Notes: generated from the letters alone by a model not told the origin. Shown: positions 34,076 through 43,324, numbered from the stretch's first letter. The stretch is 53,067 nucleotides of DNA from Candidatus Puniceispirillum sp. (GCA_018668795.1 JABJBD010000044.1:1-53067), one strand, 5' to 3'. Numbers and translations are program-made.

Positions 34076-35173
34076 ATGATAGCATCAAATACTGGTTTCA
34101 GGCTTTTCCAAGATATACGAAACATCCTTTTTACGTTTACTGTCGCCCTTTCAGTGGGGTGGATATTTTTGCAGATTGGTATGCCAGCACCCTATCTGAT
34201 GGGGGCGTTATTCGGCGTATGGATTTCTGGAGCCGTCCTGCCCCCTTTAAGGCAATATCTGGGCGTTGCACGCTGGTTTCACGTCCCTATTGTCGTCGGG
34301 CTAGGCGTTTTAATTGGTGCCACTTTCCGACAAGAAACAATATCACAGGTAAGCGCTTGGTGGCTCACCATGACAGCTATGATAGTGGTAACAGGTATTG
34401 TTACATTGCTTGGGTATCTGTTTCTGCACAAACGACGAGGTTATGAACCGCGCCTTGCCCTTTTATGTTGCATCCCCGGTGGGCAGGTAGAGGCCATCAC
34501 AATGGCGCGTGAAATGGTCGATAAAGACTATGTTGTCGCACTGTTTCATCTGGTTCGCGTTGTTATCATTTTTATTTCAACACCTTTCCTGCTAGCTGTT
34601 ATCGAAGGTCATGAGGCTGTTGAACGGTCAAATACAATCTTGCAGGTGATGCCAAGCATTTTTGATCTTAATATGCACCAAATTAGTCTATTTATCGGGC
34701 TGGCTACTGTTGGTTATCTTGTGGCGCGATTATGCCGCATTCCGATGCCACATATCCTGGGGCCAATAGGCCTATCCAGCCTTGCCCATCTCACTGGCTG
34801 GGCAGAACTGCCACGCGTCAATGAATTCGTTATTCTGGCGCAGTTAGTAATTGGGGGTGCCATTGGTTCAAGACTGGCAAAAGTGCCGTTTCGTGACGTT
34901 TTCGGCTATCTGAAAGACGCAACCGTAAATGTTATGATAATCCTTAGTGGCTATGTGACTGTGGCGATCATTATTGCCCATATCAGCCATGTCAGCTTCC
35001 TTTCCATCTGGCTCGCTTTTGTGCCAGGCGGTCTATATGAAGTGACGTTGCTGGCACTTGTTTTTGGGTTTGACGTGGCTTTCGTTGCATTTCATCACAC
35101 CTTAAGAACAATACTAGTCTTTATGAGTCTGCCCATATTAATCAACCGACTCAAAGGATCAAAATCCAGCTAG
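34076..35173 (+). CDS. AbrB/ammonia-monooxygenase-type membrane protein (PF05145 family)
   Basis: This 365-residue inner-membrane protein has about ten helices in two repeats. Each repeat has the family sequence PxPYLMGALFGVWISGA (about 34-50) or PMPHILGPIGLSSLAHL (second half), with LLCCIPGGQVEAITMAREM between them and FVPGGLYEVTLLALVFG near the end. Annotations call this family AbrB or ammonia monooxygenase, but it is a putative transporter with no proven substrate and is not a DNA-binding protein. The ribosome site before ATG 34076 is weak. Confidence 0.85.
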   Translation: MIASNTGFRLFQDIRNILFTFTVALSVGWIFLQIGMPAPYLMGALFGVWISGAVLPPLRQYLGVARWFHVPIVVGLGVLIGATFRQETISQVSAWWLTMTAMIVVTGIVTLLGYLFLHKRRGYEPRLALLCCIPGGQVEAITMAREMVDKDYVVALFHLVRVVIIFISTPFLLAVIEGHEAVERSNTILQVMPSIFDLNMHQISLFIGLATVGYLVARLCRIPMPHILGPIGLSSLAHLTGWAELPRVNEFVILAQLVIGGAIGSRLAKVPFRDVFGYLKDATVNVMIILSGYVTVAIIIAHISHVSFLSIWLAFVPGGLYEVTLLALVFGFDVAFVAFHHTLRTILVFMSLPILINRLKGSKSS

Positions 35174-35199
35174 CCATATATCCATAAATTTCAATCAAC

Positions 35200-35220
35200 T
35201 ACCAAATAGCATTTTTGGTA
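35200..35220. terminator. Weak hairpin between convergent genes
   Basis: TACCAAA (35200-35206) pairs with TTTGGTA (35214-35220) across a 7-base loop, between the convergent AbrB-type gene and the MetC-like gene. It is short, AT-rich and lacks a clean T-run, so termination here is only a possibility. Confidence 0.3.
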
Positions 35221-35231
35221 AGGCTGATCGT

Positions 35232-36380
35232 TTAACCAGTAATGGCCTGTTCCAGATCAGCAATCAGATCATCTGTATTTTCAAGGCCAATATTTAATCT
35301 GACCAGACGGCCACCAAAATCTTGTCCTGGTCGATCAAGATCGGGATAAACAACCGCAAGACTTGTTACACCGCCCCAGCTCAGACCAATTTTGAATATG
35401 TTCAACGCGTTCAAAAAAGCCACTACCTGTTCTGGGGCAACATCGTCATTGAACAGAAATGAAAACACGCTTGCCGAGCCAGTAAAATCACGCTGCCAGT
35501 TGGCGTGTCCAGGGCAAGAGGGTAAGGCCGGATGAAATACACTGGCAATCTTCGCATGTCCAGCAAGCCATTGCGCTACCATCAATGTTGATTTTTCAAG
35601 GTGATCAAGGCGCACTGCCAATGTTTGTAAGCCGCGCAACGCCAATGAACAATCATCAGGTGACACTGCCAAGCCAAGTTGACGATAAACCGAACCAAGC
35701 GCGTTATAGGCCTGTGCATCACGAGTTGATACAGACCCTAAAAGAAGGTCGCTATGCCCCCCAACATATTTGGTCAATGCCTGAATGCTGACATCAACCT
35801 CATGCGCAAAGGCATCAAACAGCACACCTGCAGCATATGTGTTATCAAGTGCCACCGAAACATTTCGGCTATGGGCGGCGGCAACAATTGCTGGCACATC
35901 CTGAACTTCCATCGTTACCGAACCGGGGCTTTCGCACCATATAAGGGTGGTATTATCACGTATCAACGTGCTGATGTCCGCCCCAATGAGCGGATCATAG
36001 GCCTCAACATCTACGCCAAAGTCACGTAACATCCCCTCGGCCATTTCCCGATTAGGGCCATAGGCTGAAAAAGGCACAAGCGCATGGCTACCTGCTTTGC
36101 AAAACGCCATATAAACAAGCGCTATAGCCGCCTGGCCGCCTGGTACGATAAAGGTGCGATGCGCGCCCTCGATAGTGGTAATACGCGTGGCAAGCTCAAG
36201 CGTTGTTGGCGTACCGTACAGCCCATAGGAATAGCCATTCTCGGCATGTTGCCAGTCATCACTCACCTTTTCCTGACTTTCGAAAACAACCGTTGAGCCA
36301 CGATAAACAGGTGTGGTCAAAGCGTTAAAGTCGTTACGTGCTTGTGGGGTTGGGTCAAGTAGCTTGGTGCGCCAGTCCAT
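35232..36380 (-). CDS. Cys/Met metabolism PLP-dependent lyase (cystathionine beta-lyase-like)
   Basis: This is a 382-residue cytoplasmic enzyme of the gamma family of PLP enzymes. It has NGYSYGLYGTPTTLELATRI near residue 48, VPGGQAAIAL near 79, ALDNTYAAG near 176, the PLP lysine in ALTKYVGGHSDLLLGS near 203, and the C-terminal RLNIGLENTDDLIADL. The pattern fits cystathionine beta-lyase (MetC), with other gamma-family lyases possible. ATG 36380 follows AGGAAATTC. A second, distinct member of the family is fused to a CoA-binding domain at 36858-38660. Confidence 0.85.
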   Translation of the reverse strand: MDWRTKLLDPTPQARNDFNALTTPVYRGSTVVFESQEKVSDDWQHAENGYSYGLYGTPTTLELATRITTIEGAHRTFIVPGGQAAIALVYMAFCKAGSHALVPFSAYGPNREMAEGMLRDFGVDVEAYDPLIGADISTLIRDNTTLIWCESPGSVTMEVQDVPAIVAAAHSRNVSVALDNTYAAGVLFDAFAHEVDVSIQALTKYVGGHSDLLLGSVSTRDAQAYNALGSVYRQLGLAVSPDDCSLALRGLQTLAVRLDHLEKSTLMVAQWLAGHAKIASVFHPALPSCPGHANWQRDFTGSASVFSFLFNDDVAPEQVVAFLNALNIFKIGLSWGGVTSLAVVYPDLDRPGQDFGGRLVRLNIGLENTDDLIADLEQAITG

Positions 36381-36520
36381 ATGAATTTCCTGTCAAAGTC
36401 ACCGACTATCCGGCGTTATCACTGAAACCATATGGCTATGTACACAGTAAAGTCACGCAGAAAACGCATTGCTATCAAGCGCATCAGTCGGCATGTCACA
36501 CCTTGCGCAGACGCTGAACA

Positions 36521-36742
36521 ATGCTAAAAAGGGCTATGGACAGCAAAATCAAAAAACTCGAAGAACAAACCGCCATTCTGCAAGCCGAGCTTTCGCAGAT
36601 GAGTGACGAACTTTATGCGCAACAAAGAGAAATTGAGCAGTTACGCAACGCGATTGGAAATCTATCAAGCAAGCTTCAAAACGTTCCAACCGATAGCGGC
36701 ATACTTAGCCCCGATGAGGATGTGCCGCCGCCACATTATTGA
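36521..36742 (+). CDS. slyX: SlyX family protein
   Basis: This short coiled-coil protein has 73 residues from ATG 36521 or 68 from ATG 36536. It has the SlyX layout: a heptad-rich helix (KIKKLEEQTAILQAELSQMS, QQREIEQLRNAIGNL) and the family's C-terminal PPPHY. AAAAGGG sits just before ATG 36536 but very close to it, so the start is uncertain. SlyX proteins are common and functionally unresolved. Confidence 0.8.
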   Translation: MLKRAMDSKIKKLEEQTAILQAELSQMSDELYAQQREIEQLRNAIGNLSSKLQNVPTDSGILSPDEDVPPPHY

Positions 36743-36857
36743 AATATATTTTAAATATGGATTAGCAATTGCCATAAAAGCACATCTGTCTATTGATGAT
36801 GACTTTGCTATACCCCTTAGAAAACATTCCAAATGGCGCATAGCCAAGGAGCCCGTG

Positions 36858-38660
36858 ATGAGTCCAGATCATTCTGTAACGGATAATGATTTCAAAATTG
36901 CTGAAATTCTGGCATATACAAAAACCATCGCTATGGTGGGTGCTAGCCGTAATTGGAAACGGCCTTCCTATTTTGTCATGCGCTATCTACAAAAACATGG
37001 ATACCGTATCATTCCAGTAAATCCAGGTTCAGCCGGTCAGAACATTTTGGGTGAGCTTTGCTATGCCACGCTAGCAGACATTCCTGAATCAATAGATTTA
37101 GTGGATATTTTTCAACAATCCGCACGGTGTGAGTCGATTGTTAACGAAGCCATTGCGGTTGGTGCAAAAAATGTTTGGATGCAGATCGGCGTTGAAAACG
37201 TTAAAGCCGCCGCCGCCGCAGAGGCCGCTGGCATGACCGCAATTATGAACCGTTGCACCAAGATCGAACATTCACGTTTATCAGGTTTGCTGGGGTTAGG
37301 TGGTTTCTATTCAGGCTTTTTATCATCGCACCGTGCGCCAGTATCACCGCCGCCGCCGCCAGCACGAGATGGTGGCCTGTTTAAAACAAATAATCTTGAT
37401 ACTTTGGCTGTACATGCAGGAACACGTCCCGATCCAGCGTCTGGATCGCGCATTCAACCTATTCACCAGACAACTGCTTTTGTTTTTGATGATACAGATC
37501 ACGCTAGTGGCCTCTATAATCTACAAGAGCCGGGCAATATCTATGCACGCCTTTCAAACCCGACCACTGCGGCACTTGAACAGCGCATAGCTGCACTCGA
37601 TAACGCTATTGGTGCCTGTTGTGTGGCATCTGGACATGCCGCGCAAATGGTTGGTCTATTTCCATTGATGGCACCTGGCCGCAAAATCATCGCTAGCAAC
37701 CGTCTTTATGGCGGATCAATCACACAATTTGGCACAACTTTTAAGAATTTTGGCTGGGACGCTACTTTTGTCGATGTACGTGATATGGATGCGGTGCGTG
37801 CCGCGGTAGCTGACGACACCGTTGCAGCCTTGTTTGCCGAAAGTCTTGCCAACCCCGATGGTAATATTTCCGATATTGAAACATTGGCTGATATTGCTCA
37901 TGACGCTGGCATCCCTCTCATCATCGATAATACCATGGCGACACCTATTTTGTGCCAGCCTGGTGCCTATGGTGCTGATCTGGTGATCTATTCAACGACC
38001 AAATTTCTGTCTGGACATGGGAATGCAATGGGTGGCGCGATTGTTGACACAGGGAACTTTGACTGGCTAGGTGGACGCGGTTATCCAGCGCTGGCCGAAC
38101 CAGATTCCGCCTATCACGGTATCACATTTGCCGAAACGTTTGGAAATCTGGGCTATATCACATATTGCCATGCCAATGCGCTTCGTGATTTGGGGCCAAC
38201 CATGTCACCGCATAATGCCTTTCTGACATTGATGGGCATGGAAACCCTTCCGCTTCGCATGCAAAAACATATGGATAACGCCGCAACCGTGGCTAATTTC
38301 CTGAATAACCATAAAAAGGTTGAAAGCGTTTCATGGGCCGGCCTGTCCACCAGCCCTTATAACGCGTTAGCCAAAAAATATTTCAAATTCGGCTTTGGTT
38401 CGGTTTTTACAGTTTCGATCAAAGGTGACTATGAAGTAGCCAAAAATGTTGTACATCGCTGTAATCTGATTTCACATCTGGCAAATGTTGGGGACACACG
38501 AACATTGATCGTACATCCGGCTTCGACAACCCATCGCCAGCTTTCCGAAGAACAACGCCTAGCGGCAAGCGTAGGCGACAATCTGTTACGGCTTTCCATT
38601 GGCATCGAAAACGCAGAAGACATCATTGCTGATCTGGACGCGGCTTTGGCTGGAATTTAG
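36858..38660 (+). CDS. CoA-binding domain fused to O-acetylhomoserine sulfhydrylase (MetY)
   Basis: This is a 600-residue fusion. Residues about 12-150 are a YccU-type CoA-binding Rossmann domain (TIAMVGASRNWKRPSYFVMR, VNP, VWMQIGV, MNRCTKIEH). A linker with five prolines (161-170) follows. Residues about 176-600 form an O-acetylhomoserine aminocarboxypropyltransferase: VHAGTRPDP, the PLP lysine in YSTTKFLSGHGNAMGG, and VHPASTTHRQLSEEQ. The second part makes homocysteine from O-acetylhomoserine and sulfide. ATG 36858 follows AAGGAG; the frame is open upstream but overlaps slyX. The CoA-binding part could sense acyl-CoA or acetyl-CoA status; that is a guess. Confidence 0.87.
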   Translation: MSPDHSVTDNDFKIAEILAYTKTIAMVGASRNWKRPSYFVMRYLQKHGYRIIPVNPGSAGQNILGELCYATLADIPESIDLVDIFQQSARCESIVNEAIAVGAKNVWMQIGVENVKAAAAAEAAGMTAIMNRCTKIEHSRLSGLLGLGGFYSGFLSSHRAPVSPPPPPARDGGLFKTNNLDTLAVHAGTRPDPASGSRIQPIHQTTAFVFDDTDHASGLYNLQEPGNIYARLSNPTTAALEQRIAALDNAIGACCVASGHAAQMVGLFPLMAPGRKIIASNRLYGGSITQFGTTFKNFGWDATFVDVRDMDAVRAAVADDTVAALFAESLANPDGNISDIETLADIAHDAGIPLIIDNTMATPILCQPGAYGADLVIYSTTKFLSGHGNAMGGAIVDTGNFDWLGGRGYPALAEPDSAYHGITFAETFGNLGYITYCHANALRDLGPTMSPHNAFLTLMGMETLPLRMQKHMDNAATVANFLNNHKKVESVSWAGLSTSPYNALAKKYFKFGFGSVFTVSIKGDYEVAKNVVHRCNLISHLANVGDTRTLIVHPASTTHRQLSEEQRLAASVGDNLLRLSIGIENAEDIIADLDAALAGI

Positions 38661-38771
38661 TCTAATAAGACTAGCCTATCTGATACATATGTCTAGCTAT
38701 GTCGATCTTTGACATTGATAGGCTTTGCCTTTTACCATGAATAGCAATCACCCTTCATAGGAGTCCACATT

Positions 38772-39119
38772 ATGACCATTGAACGTATGCATACCAGCCA
38801 ACGTATGAGTAAAATTGTAACGCATAACGACACTATCTATTTATGTGGTCAGGTCGGCAATCGTGGCGAATCAATCGAAGCGCAAACCACCGAAGCTTTA
38901 TCACGTGTAGATGCGTTACTGGCTGAGGCAGGGAGTTCAAAGGAGCATCTTCTACAGACTGTCATATGGCTAAAATCGATGGATGATTTTGATGCCATGA
39001 ACAAAGTCTGGGAAGCATGGGTTCCCGATGGCACCGCGCCAGCGCGTGCCTGTGGTCGTGTCGAAATGGCATCTGAAGAATTGCTTGTCGAAGTGACTGT
39101 TATTGCCGCCAAAACATAG
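38772..39119 (+). CDS. RidA family enamine/imine deaminase
   Basis: This 115-residue RidA/YjgF family protein has TIYLCGQVG near residue 22 and the family-defining arginine in APARACGRVEM near 96, followed by LLVEVTVIA. It hydrolyses reactive enamines or imines made by PLP enzymes, so its place just after the PLP fusion gene makes sense. ATG 38772 follows AGGAG. The upstream gap (38661-38771) contains AGCCTATC (38673-38680) and GATAGGCT (38717-38724), a far-spaced inverted repeat ending near TTGCCTTTT. Confidence 0.88.
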   Translation: MTIERMHTSQRMSKIVTHNDTIYLCGQVGNRGESIEAQTTEALSRVDALLAEAGSSKEHLLQTVIWLKSMDDFDAMNKVWEAWVPDGTAPARACGRVEMASEELLVEVTVIAAKT

Positions 39120-39147
39120 TGGCCTGTCAAGTTTGAGGGCACTGGAT

Positions 39148-39990
39148 ATGACAGCGACAGACACAATGACCTTATTGGGATGCCAAATAGACATCCCAAC
39201 CATGACATCATTAAGGGAACGTGATGCGCATTTGGCGGTTATGGCCGCAAAGATACGCCAGCAATTATCGCATCATCATGCTGATCTTGTCGTTTTACCT
39301 GAGCTTTCAAGCATTGATTACGCGCGCGCAACCTTTGACTGTTTAGATGAGATTGCCGAGCCACTGAATGGCGCATCTTTTGAAATATGGCGCGATGTAG
39401 CCTGTGATTATAATGTATTTATCAGCTACAGCTTTGCACGACAGGATCAGAACGGCTATTTCATTTGCGTTGCCGTTGTCAATCCAGATGGCAAATTGGT
39501 CGGGCATTATGACAAGCTTCATCTGGCACATTATGGCGCGTCGATGGAAAAGGACTATTTCAAACGCGGGTCCCATTTATTCACCTTCACGGTCAAAGAA
39601 TTCTGCCTTGCACCCATCATCTGCTACGACATTCGTATGCCCGAACTGACGCGAACTTTGGTGGTGAATCATGGAGTTGATGTCATCTTGCATAGTGGTG
39701 CCTATTTCCGTGATCCGTCATTTCAATCTTGGCATGCCTTTGCGACAACGCGCGCCCTTGAAAATCAGGTATTTTTTATGTCGCTTAATCGCGCAGGCAA
39801 AGACTATGGTAATTCGCTTTTCTGCTGGCCATGGATGGATGACACCATCACACCTATTCGTTTTGCGGAAATACAGGAAGATTTTAGATTTGTAACCATC
39901 AATAAAGGCATGATGCATGATGCGCGCCGCGAATATGCATTCCTCAAAGACCGCCTTGATGATTATGGTCTGGCGCTGACATCAAATTAG
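39148..39990 (+). CDS. Carbon-nitrogen hydrolase (nitrilase superfamily)
   Basis: This 280-residue hydrolase has the Glu-Lys-Cys triad of the superfamily: E in VVLPELSS near residue 52, K in YDKLHLAHYG near 123, and C in PIICYDIRMPEL near 159. It hydrolyses an amide or nitrile; the exact substrate is unknown. I chose ATG 39148, with GAGGG upstream; a later ATG at 39166 is possible. It lies directly after RidA and eight bases before a methyltransferase gene. Confidence 0.86.
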   Translation: MTATDTMTLLGCQIDIPTMTSLRERDAHLAVMAAKIRQQLSHHHADLVVLPELSSIDYARATFDCLDEIAEPLNGASFEIWRDVACDYNVFISYSFARQDQNGYFICVAVVNPDGKLVGHYDKLHLAHYGASMEKDYFKRGSHLFTFTVKEFCLAPIICYDIRMPELTRTLVVNHGVDVILHSGAYFRDPSFQSWHAFATTRALENQVFFMSLNRAGKDYGNSLFCWPWMDDTITPIRFAEIQEDFRFVTINKGMMHDARREYAFLKDRLDDYGLALTSN

Positions 39991-39997
39991 GCACCTA

Positions 39998-40669
39998 ATG
40001 CTAAGCACTTTTTTTCACAATATCACTAGCACAATCATCGAACGTAGTTTGAATAAGGCTTATGCCGAACGGCTGGAAGAACGCGGCAGTACACCTCAGG
40101 GCGTGTTCTGGAATTCACGGCAAAACCAGATGGTTCGCTTTGCCGCACTTTTATCACGCGTGACAGGCCATGTTGCCTGGACAAAGCCAAAACCCCGCAC
40201 CCTTAGCATCGCTGATATCGGTTGCGGATACGGAGCCATGCTGGAATTCATTCGCGCACGCCCCCAATTTACCCATCTGCGCTATATGGGGCTGGATATA
40301 AACCCAGCGATGATCGCCGCATGTCAGGATAATTTCCCGACCGCAGCGCATTTGTTCAAAATTGGCAAAAAGCCTGTTTCACCTGTCGATTTCAGTGTGT
40401 TTTCGGGCACCTTTAATCTATGCCATATCGACGATACCAAACGCTGGGAAGCCTATATGTTTGCCTGTCTGGATTCCTGCTGGCAGAACAGCCGCATGGG
40501 CATGGCACTTAATCTTTTATGCGCGCCTGAAACAAAAATCAGCAATCAGATTTTTTACGTGAACCGCGCTGATTTTATTGCCAAGGCAAGCGCCCGTTTT
40601 GGCGCCACCCATGCCATCGCCACCCGCGAGGTTAAAGATGATTATACCTTTTTAATCACGCGGAAATGA
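39998..40669 (+). CDS. Class I SAM-dependent methyltransferase
   Basis: This 223-residue protein has the SAM-binding motif IADIGCGYGAMLEFI near residue 70 and the acidic post-motif MGLDINPAM near 97. It resembles small-molecule methyltransferases with a C-terminal hairpin (KDDYTFLI). The substrate is unknown. It begins 8 bases after the hydrolase gene and is probably co-transcribed with it. Confidence 0.8.
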   Translation: MLSTFFHNITSTIIERSLNKAYAERLEERGSTPQGVFWNSRQNQMVRFAALLSRVTGHVAWTKPKPRTLSIADIGCGYGAMLEFIRARPQFTHLRYMGLDINPAMIAACQDNFPTAAHLFKIGKKPVSPVDFSVFSGTFNLCHIDDTKRWEAYMFACLDSCWQNSRMGMALNLLCAPETKISNQIFYVNRADFIAKASARFGATHAIATREVKDDYTFLITRK

Positions 40670-40681
40670 TAGACAAGCCAA

Positions 40682-42151
40682 TCAGGTGCCTGTCCGTTTC
40701 AACACTTTGCCAACGCGTGCGCCTGATGCGCCACCGTTTTGCCACGCGATCTGGCCATTGACGATAACCGTCTCAATTCCCAACGCATATTGCTTTGGCT
40801 TTTCATAGGTGGCTTTATCAATCACTGTATCCGCATTAAAAATTGTGATGTCGGCATAATAACCTTGTCGGATCAGGCCACGGTCTTTGAGCATGAAGTT
40901 GCCCGCCGACAGGCCCGTCATACGATGCACCGCCTCATTTAAAGGCATAAGCTTTTTTTCGCGTACATAATGCCCAAGCACCCGTGGAAATGTGCCCCAT
41001 AATCGGGGATGCGGATGTGCATCCTCAGGCAAGCCATCCGATCCGATCATCGCATTTTCCGATGTCATGATCCGGTCAATATCAGCTTCATCCATCATGA
41101 AATAAATAGCCCCGCCCGGCATCAGCTTTTCCATCGCCTCTAGCGGGCTGATGCCAAGTTCATCTGCAATATCGTCAAGATCACGACCAGACATTTCAGG
41201 ATGTGGATCCGACCATGTCACCATCGTACGTAACGCACCCATGACATTGGTTTTGTTCAACACAGTCGAACAGGCGTCATAGGGATAAATATCCAGCGCC
41301 ACCGGCTGGGTTTTACGCGCCGCAGCCATGATTTTCAGCGTTTCGGCGCTACGCCCAAAATTCTGCTTTCCTTGGCATTTATGATGCGAAATTATCACTG
41401 GCACATTTGCCCTAGCGCCAATCTGTATGGATTCTTCAACGCTTTCGACAACGTGGTCAGCTTCGTCACGCATATGCGTTGTATAGATGCCATCATAATC
41501 TGCCAGAACGCTGGCCAACGCGACAACCTCTTCGGTGGGTGCCGCATGCGCTGGATCATAGAACAGCCCTGTTGACAGGCCAATGGAGCCATCCCGCATC
41601 GCCTGTTCAAGCTGGCCTTTCATATAGTCAATTTCATCAGACGTTGCCGCACGATCAAGATCATCGCCCATCGCATTCATTCGCAATGTGGTATGCCCCG
41701 TCAGAAACGCACTATTGACCGATGGCTGGGCGGCATCGACCTTGGCCATATAGCTAGCAAGATCAGGCGCGACAAATTCTTCTGATTTGAACACCAGACG
41801 AAGCAAGCCGTGGGGCTCTCTATTCAGATCATAGGGCGCACCGCTGATACCGCAATTACCACAAATCACCGTTGTCACACCCTGACTAAGCTTAGCTTCC
41901 ATATCTGGGCGAATAATCAGCGCGGCATCATCATGCGTATGCACATCAATGAAACCGGGCGCGACCACCAAACCAGTTGCATCAGTCACCTGCCTGGCAT
42001 CGATATGAGACAGATCACCAATAGCCACAATCCGGTCATTCAAAATGCCAATATCGGCCTTGATACCTGCATTACCAGTCCCATCAATCACCAGTCCGTT
42101 GCGAATAATGTGATCTGGAACATTGTGATCTGGGATATTGTCTTTTGGCAT
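40682..42151 (-). CDS. N-acyl-D-amino-acid deacylase / D-aminoacylase family amidohydrolase
   Basis: This 489-residue metal-dependent amidohydrolase has APGFIDVHTHDDAALI with the HxH metal pair near residue 60, CGNCGISGAP near 98, THMRDEADHV near 236, ISHHKCQGKQNFGRS near 263, and SDGLPEDAHPHPRLWG near 378. These are D-aminoacylase family features; hydantoinase-type relatives are less likely. ATG 42151 follows AGGAAAACAG. The N-terminus has a short tandem repeat (IPDH-NVPDH). It is convergent with the methyltransferase gene. Confidence 0.87.
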   Translation of the reverse strand: MPKDNIPDHNVPDHIIRNGLVIDGTGNAGIKADIGILNDRIVAIGDLSHIDARQVTDATGLVVAPGFIDVHTHDDAALIIRPDMEAKLSQGVTTVICGNCGISGAPYDLNREPHGLLRLVFKSEEFVAPDLASYMAKVDAAQPSVNSAFLTGHTTLRMNAMGDDLDRAATSDEIDYMKGQLEQAMRDGSIGLSTGLFYDPAHAAPTEEVVALASVLADYDGIYTTHMRDEADHVVESVEESIQIGARANVPVIISHHKCQGKQNFGRSAETLKIMAAARKTQPVALDIYPYDACSTVLNKTNVMGALRTMVTWSDPHPEMSGRDLDDIADELGISPLEAMEKLMPGGAIYFMMDEADIDRIMTSENAMIGSDGLPEDAHPHPRLWGTFPRVLGHYVREKKLMPLNEAVHRMTGLSAGNFMLKDRGLIRQGYYADITIFNADTVIDKATYEKPKQYALGIETVIVNGQIAWQNGGASGARVGKVLKRTGT

Positions 42152-42349
42152 CTGTTTTCCTGCATGACGATCTAAATAGGCATTTTGACATGGCAAGCCA
42201 GTTTCAAACCAGCCTACCTGATAAATATGCTAACGTTTGATGCAACAAAGCTAAAGTGCGTTTTATGCATAGAAAAAAGTTTGGACTTGAACACCCTCAC
42301 GTTAATTTTACTCGCAATTTAAATGTATAAGAGGCTAAAAGTATCTGTT

Positions 42350-42709
42350 TTAATAAGATTTTTTATATTGAAGCAGATGACAATCAAGAAATTCAGTGGA
42401 AATTTTGTGGTTCTCATGCACATATATTCTCTGCCCATGAAGATCGATTAAATTTTTTATTAAAAATTGTTTGGGGTCTATATAATAAGTTAAAGCATCA
42501 AATTGCTCATGATGGTTTGGACATAAGCAAAGCATATTTTGAATAATATCAGGACCATTATGAGGATAACCTAACGCTTTTATATGGGCACCAATTGCTA
42601 TTGGCCCAAAAGGAGAATCAAGCTTCACACCACATACCTGACAAGTGTGGTCATACATAGTTTTAAGTTTTTCGCTCAACTTAACGTCACGTTTCAATCG
42701 GGACACCAA
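42350..42709 (-). CDS. HNH endonuclease domain (C-terminal part of interrupted SRA-HNH nuclease)
   Basis: This 119-codon piece is an HNH nuclease: CQVCGVKL, IAIGAHIKALGYPHNGPD, and MLCLCPNHHEQFDAL, with CxxC and the His-Asn-His residues in place. There is no ATG start; TTG 42709 is the first possible start and lacks a ribosome site. It is in frame with the SRA piece, so it is probably not expressed as a separate gene. Confidence 0.75.
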   Translation of the reverse strand: MVSRLKRDVKLSEKLKTMYDHTCQVCGVKLDSPFGPIAIGAHIKALGYPHNGPDIIQNMLCLCPNHHEQFDALTYYIDPKQFLIKNLIDLHGQRIYVHENHKISTEFLDCHLLQYKKSY

Positions 42710-42760
42710 GGATAAATTGCGATCAACTTTTTGATATATGTTCTTAAAAGTTCCCTCTAA

Positions 42761-43216
42761 CTATTCTTCTACATCTTCCCAACTTTGTTGACTTGCTAGA
42801 TGGAATCGGCAAATTAAAAAATTGCTTGAGCCTCTAACTCTTTCGTATTTTTTAACATAATAGAGACCATCATATCGGTATCCGCTTTCAGGACCGCCTT
42901 CAATTTGATGTCCGCGAGTAACCCTAACAGGCAAGTTATATTCGCAACTCAATTTAAGGCCTTTGTTCCCTCTTATAAATTCTTGATCGGCTACTTGATG
43001 GCCGGTATATGGATCTCGTCCACCTTGACCGGTAAATAAAATATAATCCAACTCATCGACATCATCTTCGTAACCACCAGAAAGCACGATTGAATAAGCA
43101 CCCTCCGCCGCACCCCAAATACTTGCTTGTGATGGAGTATGGACACCAGCTTCAGCTAGTGCTGCTCTTGAATCAAAAATTTGCCCTATACTGACACCTT
43201 CTACATGTCCGAACAT
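42761..43216 (-). CDS. YDG/SRA domain protein (N-terminal part of interrupted SRA-HNH nuclease)
   Basis: This 151-residue fragment is an SRA/YDG domain. It has FGHVEGVSIGQIFDSRAALAEAGVH at the start (shown in parts: GHVEGVSIGQIF), SIVLSGGYEDDVD near 45, YTGQGG-type FTGQGGRDP near 62, NLPVRVTRGH near 94, and YRYDGLYYVKKY near 113. SRA domains flip out and recognise 5-methylcytosine or related bases. It ends at the TAG described for the whole locus. On its own it could bind but not cut modified DNA. Confidence 0.82.
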   Translation of the reverse strand: MFGHVEGVSIGQIFDSRAALAEAGVHTPSQASIWGAAEGAYSIVLSGGYEDDVDELDYILFTGQGGRDPYTGHQVADQEFIRGNKGLKLSCEYNLPVRVTRGHQIEGGPESGYRYDGLYYVKKYERVRGSSNFLICRFHLASQQSWEDVEE

Positions 43217-43294
43217 ATATTACCAATGAGTAGTTGTTGCACCGAGTAATATTGTACTCTAATTAAGAAACATCGACACTTGATTCCACCAAAC

Positions 43295-43324
43295 CAAAAA
43301 ACAGGGACTTGCGCCCCTGCTTTT
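43295..43324 (-). terminator. Rho-independent terminator of 5'-nucleotidase gene
   Basis: CAGGG (43302-43306) pairs with CCCTG (43315-43319), with the A-run 43296-43301 giving a T-run on the minus strand. A TTTT on the other side may allow some reverse use. It lies about 65 bases after the 5'-nucleotidase stop codon. Confidence 0.75.

Larger units (their letters stand above)
42350..43216 (-). pseudogene. SRA-HNH modification-dependent nuclease interrupted by one in-frame TAG
   Basis: The SRA-domain frame (43216 to 42761) stops at TAG (42763-42761). The same reading frame then continues without another stop through 17 codons into an HNH nuclease domain ending at 42350. The HNH part has no ATG or ribosome site of its own; its first possible start is TTG 42709. 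Read through, the product is about 288 residues, the usual size of one-chain SRA-HNH (TagI-like) nucleases that cut modified DNA. The block is visibly AT-rich compared with its flanks, in line with acquisition by transfer. It is either a pseudogene, an amber-readthrough gene, or a sequencing error. Confidence 0.7.

Noticed and set aside
34076..35173. AbrB label read as a transcription factor
   Set aside because: The protein is a polytopic membrane protein of PF05145 and has no AbrB DNA-binding fold.
42107..42145. Short tandem repeat at the start of the D-aminoacylase gene
   Set aside because: It encodes a small IPDH/VPDH repeat in a variable N-terminus; no sign of a mobile element or regulatory array.
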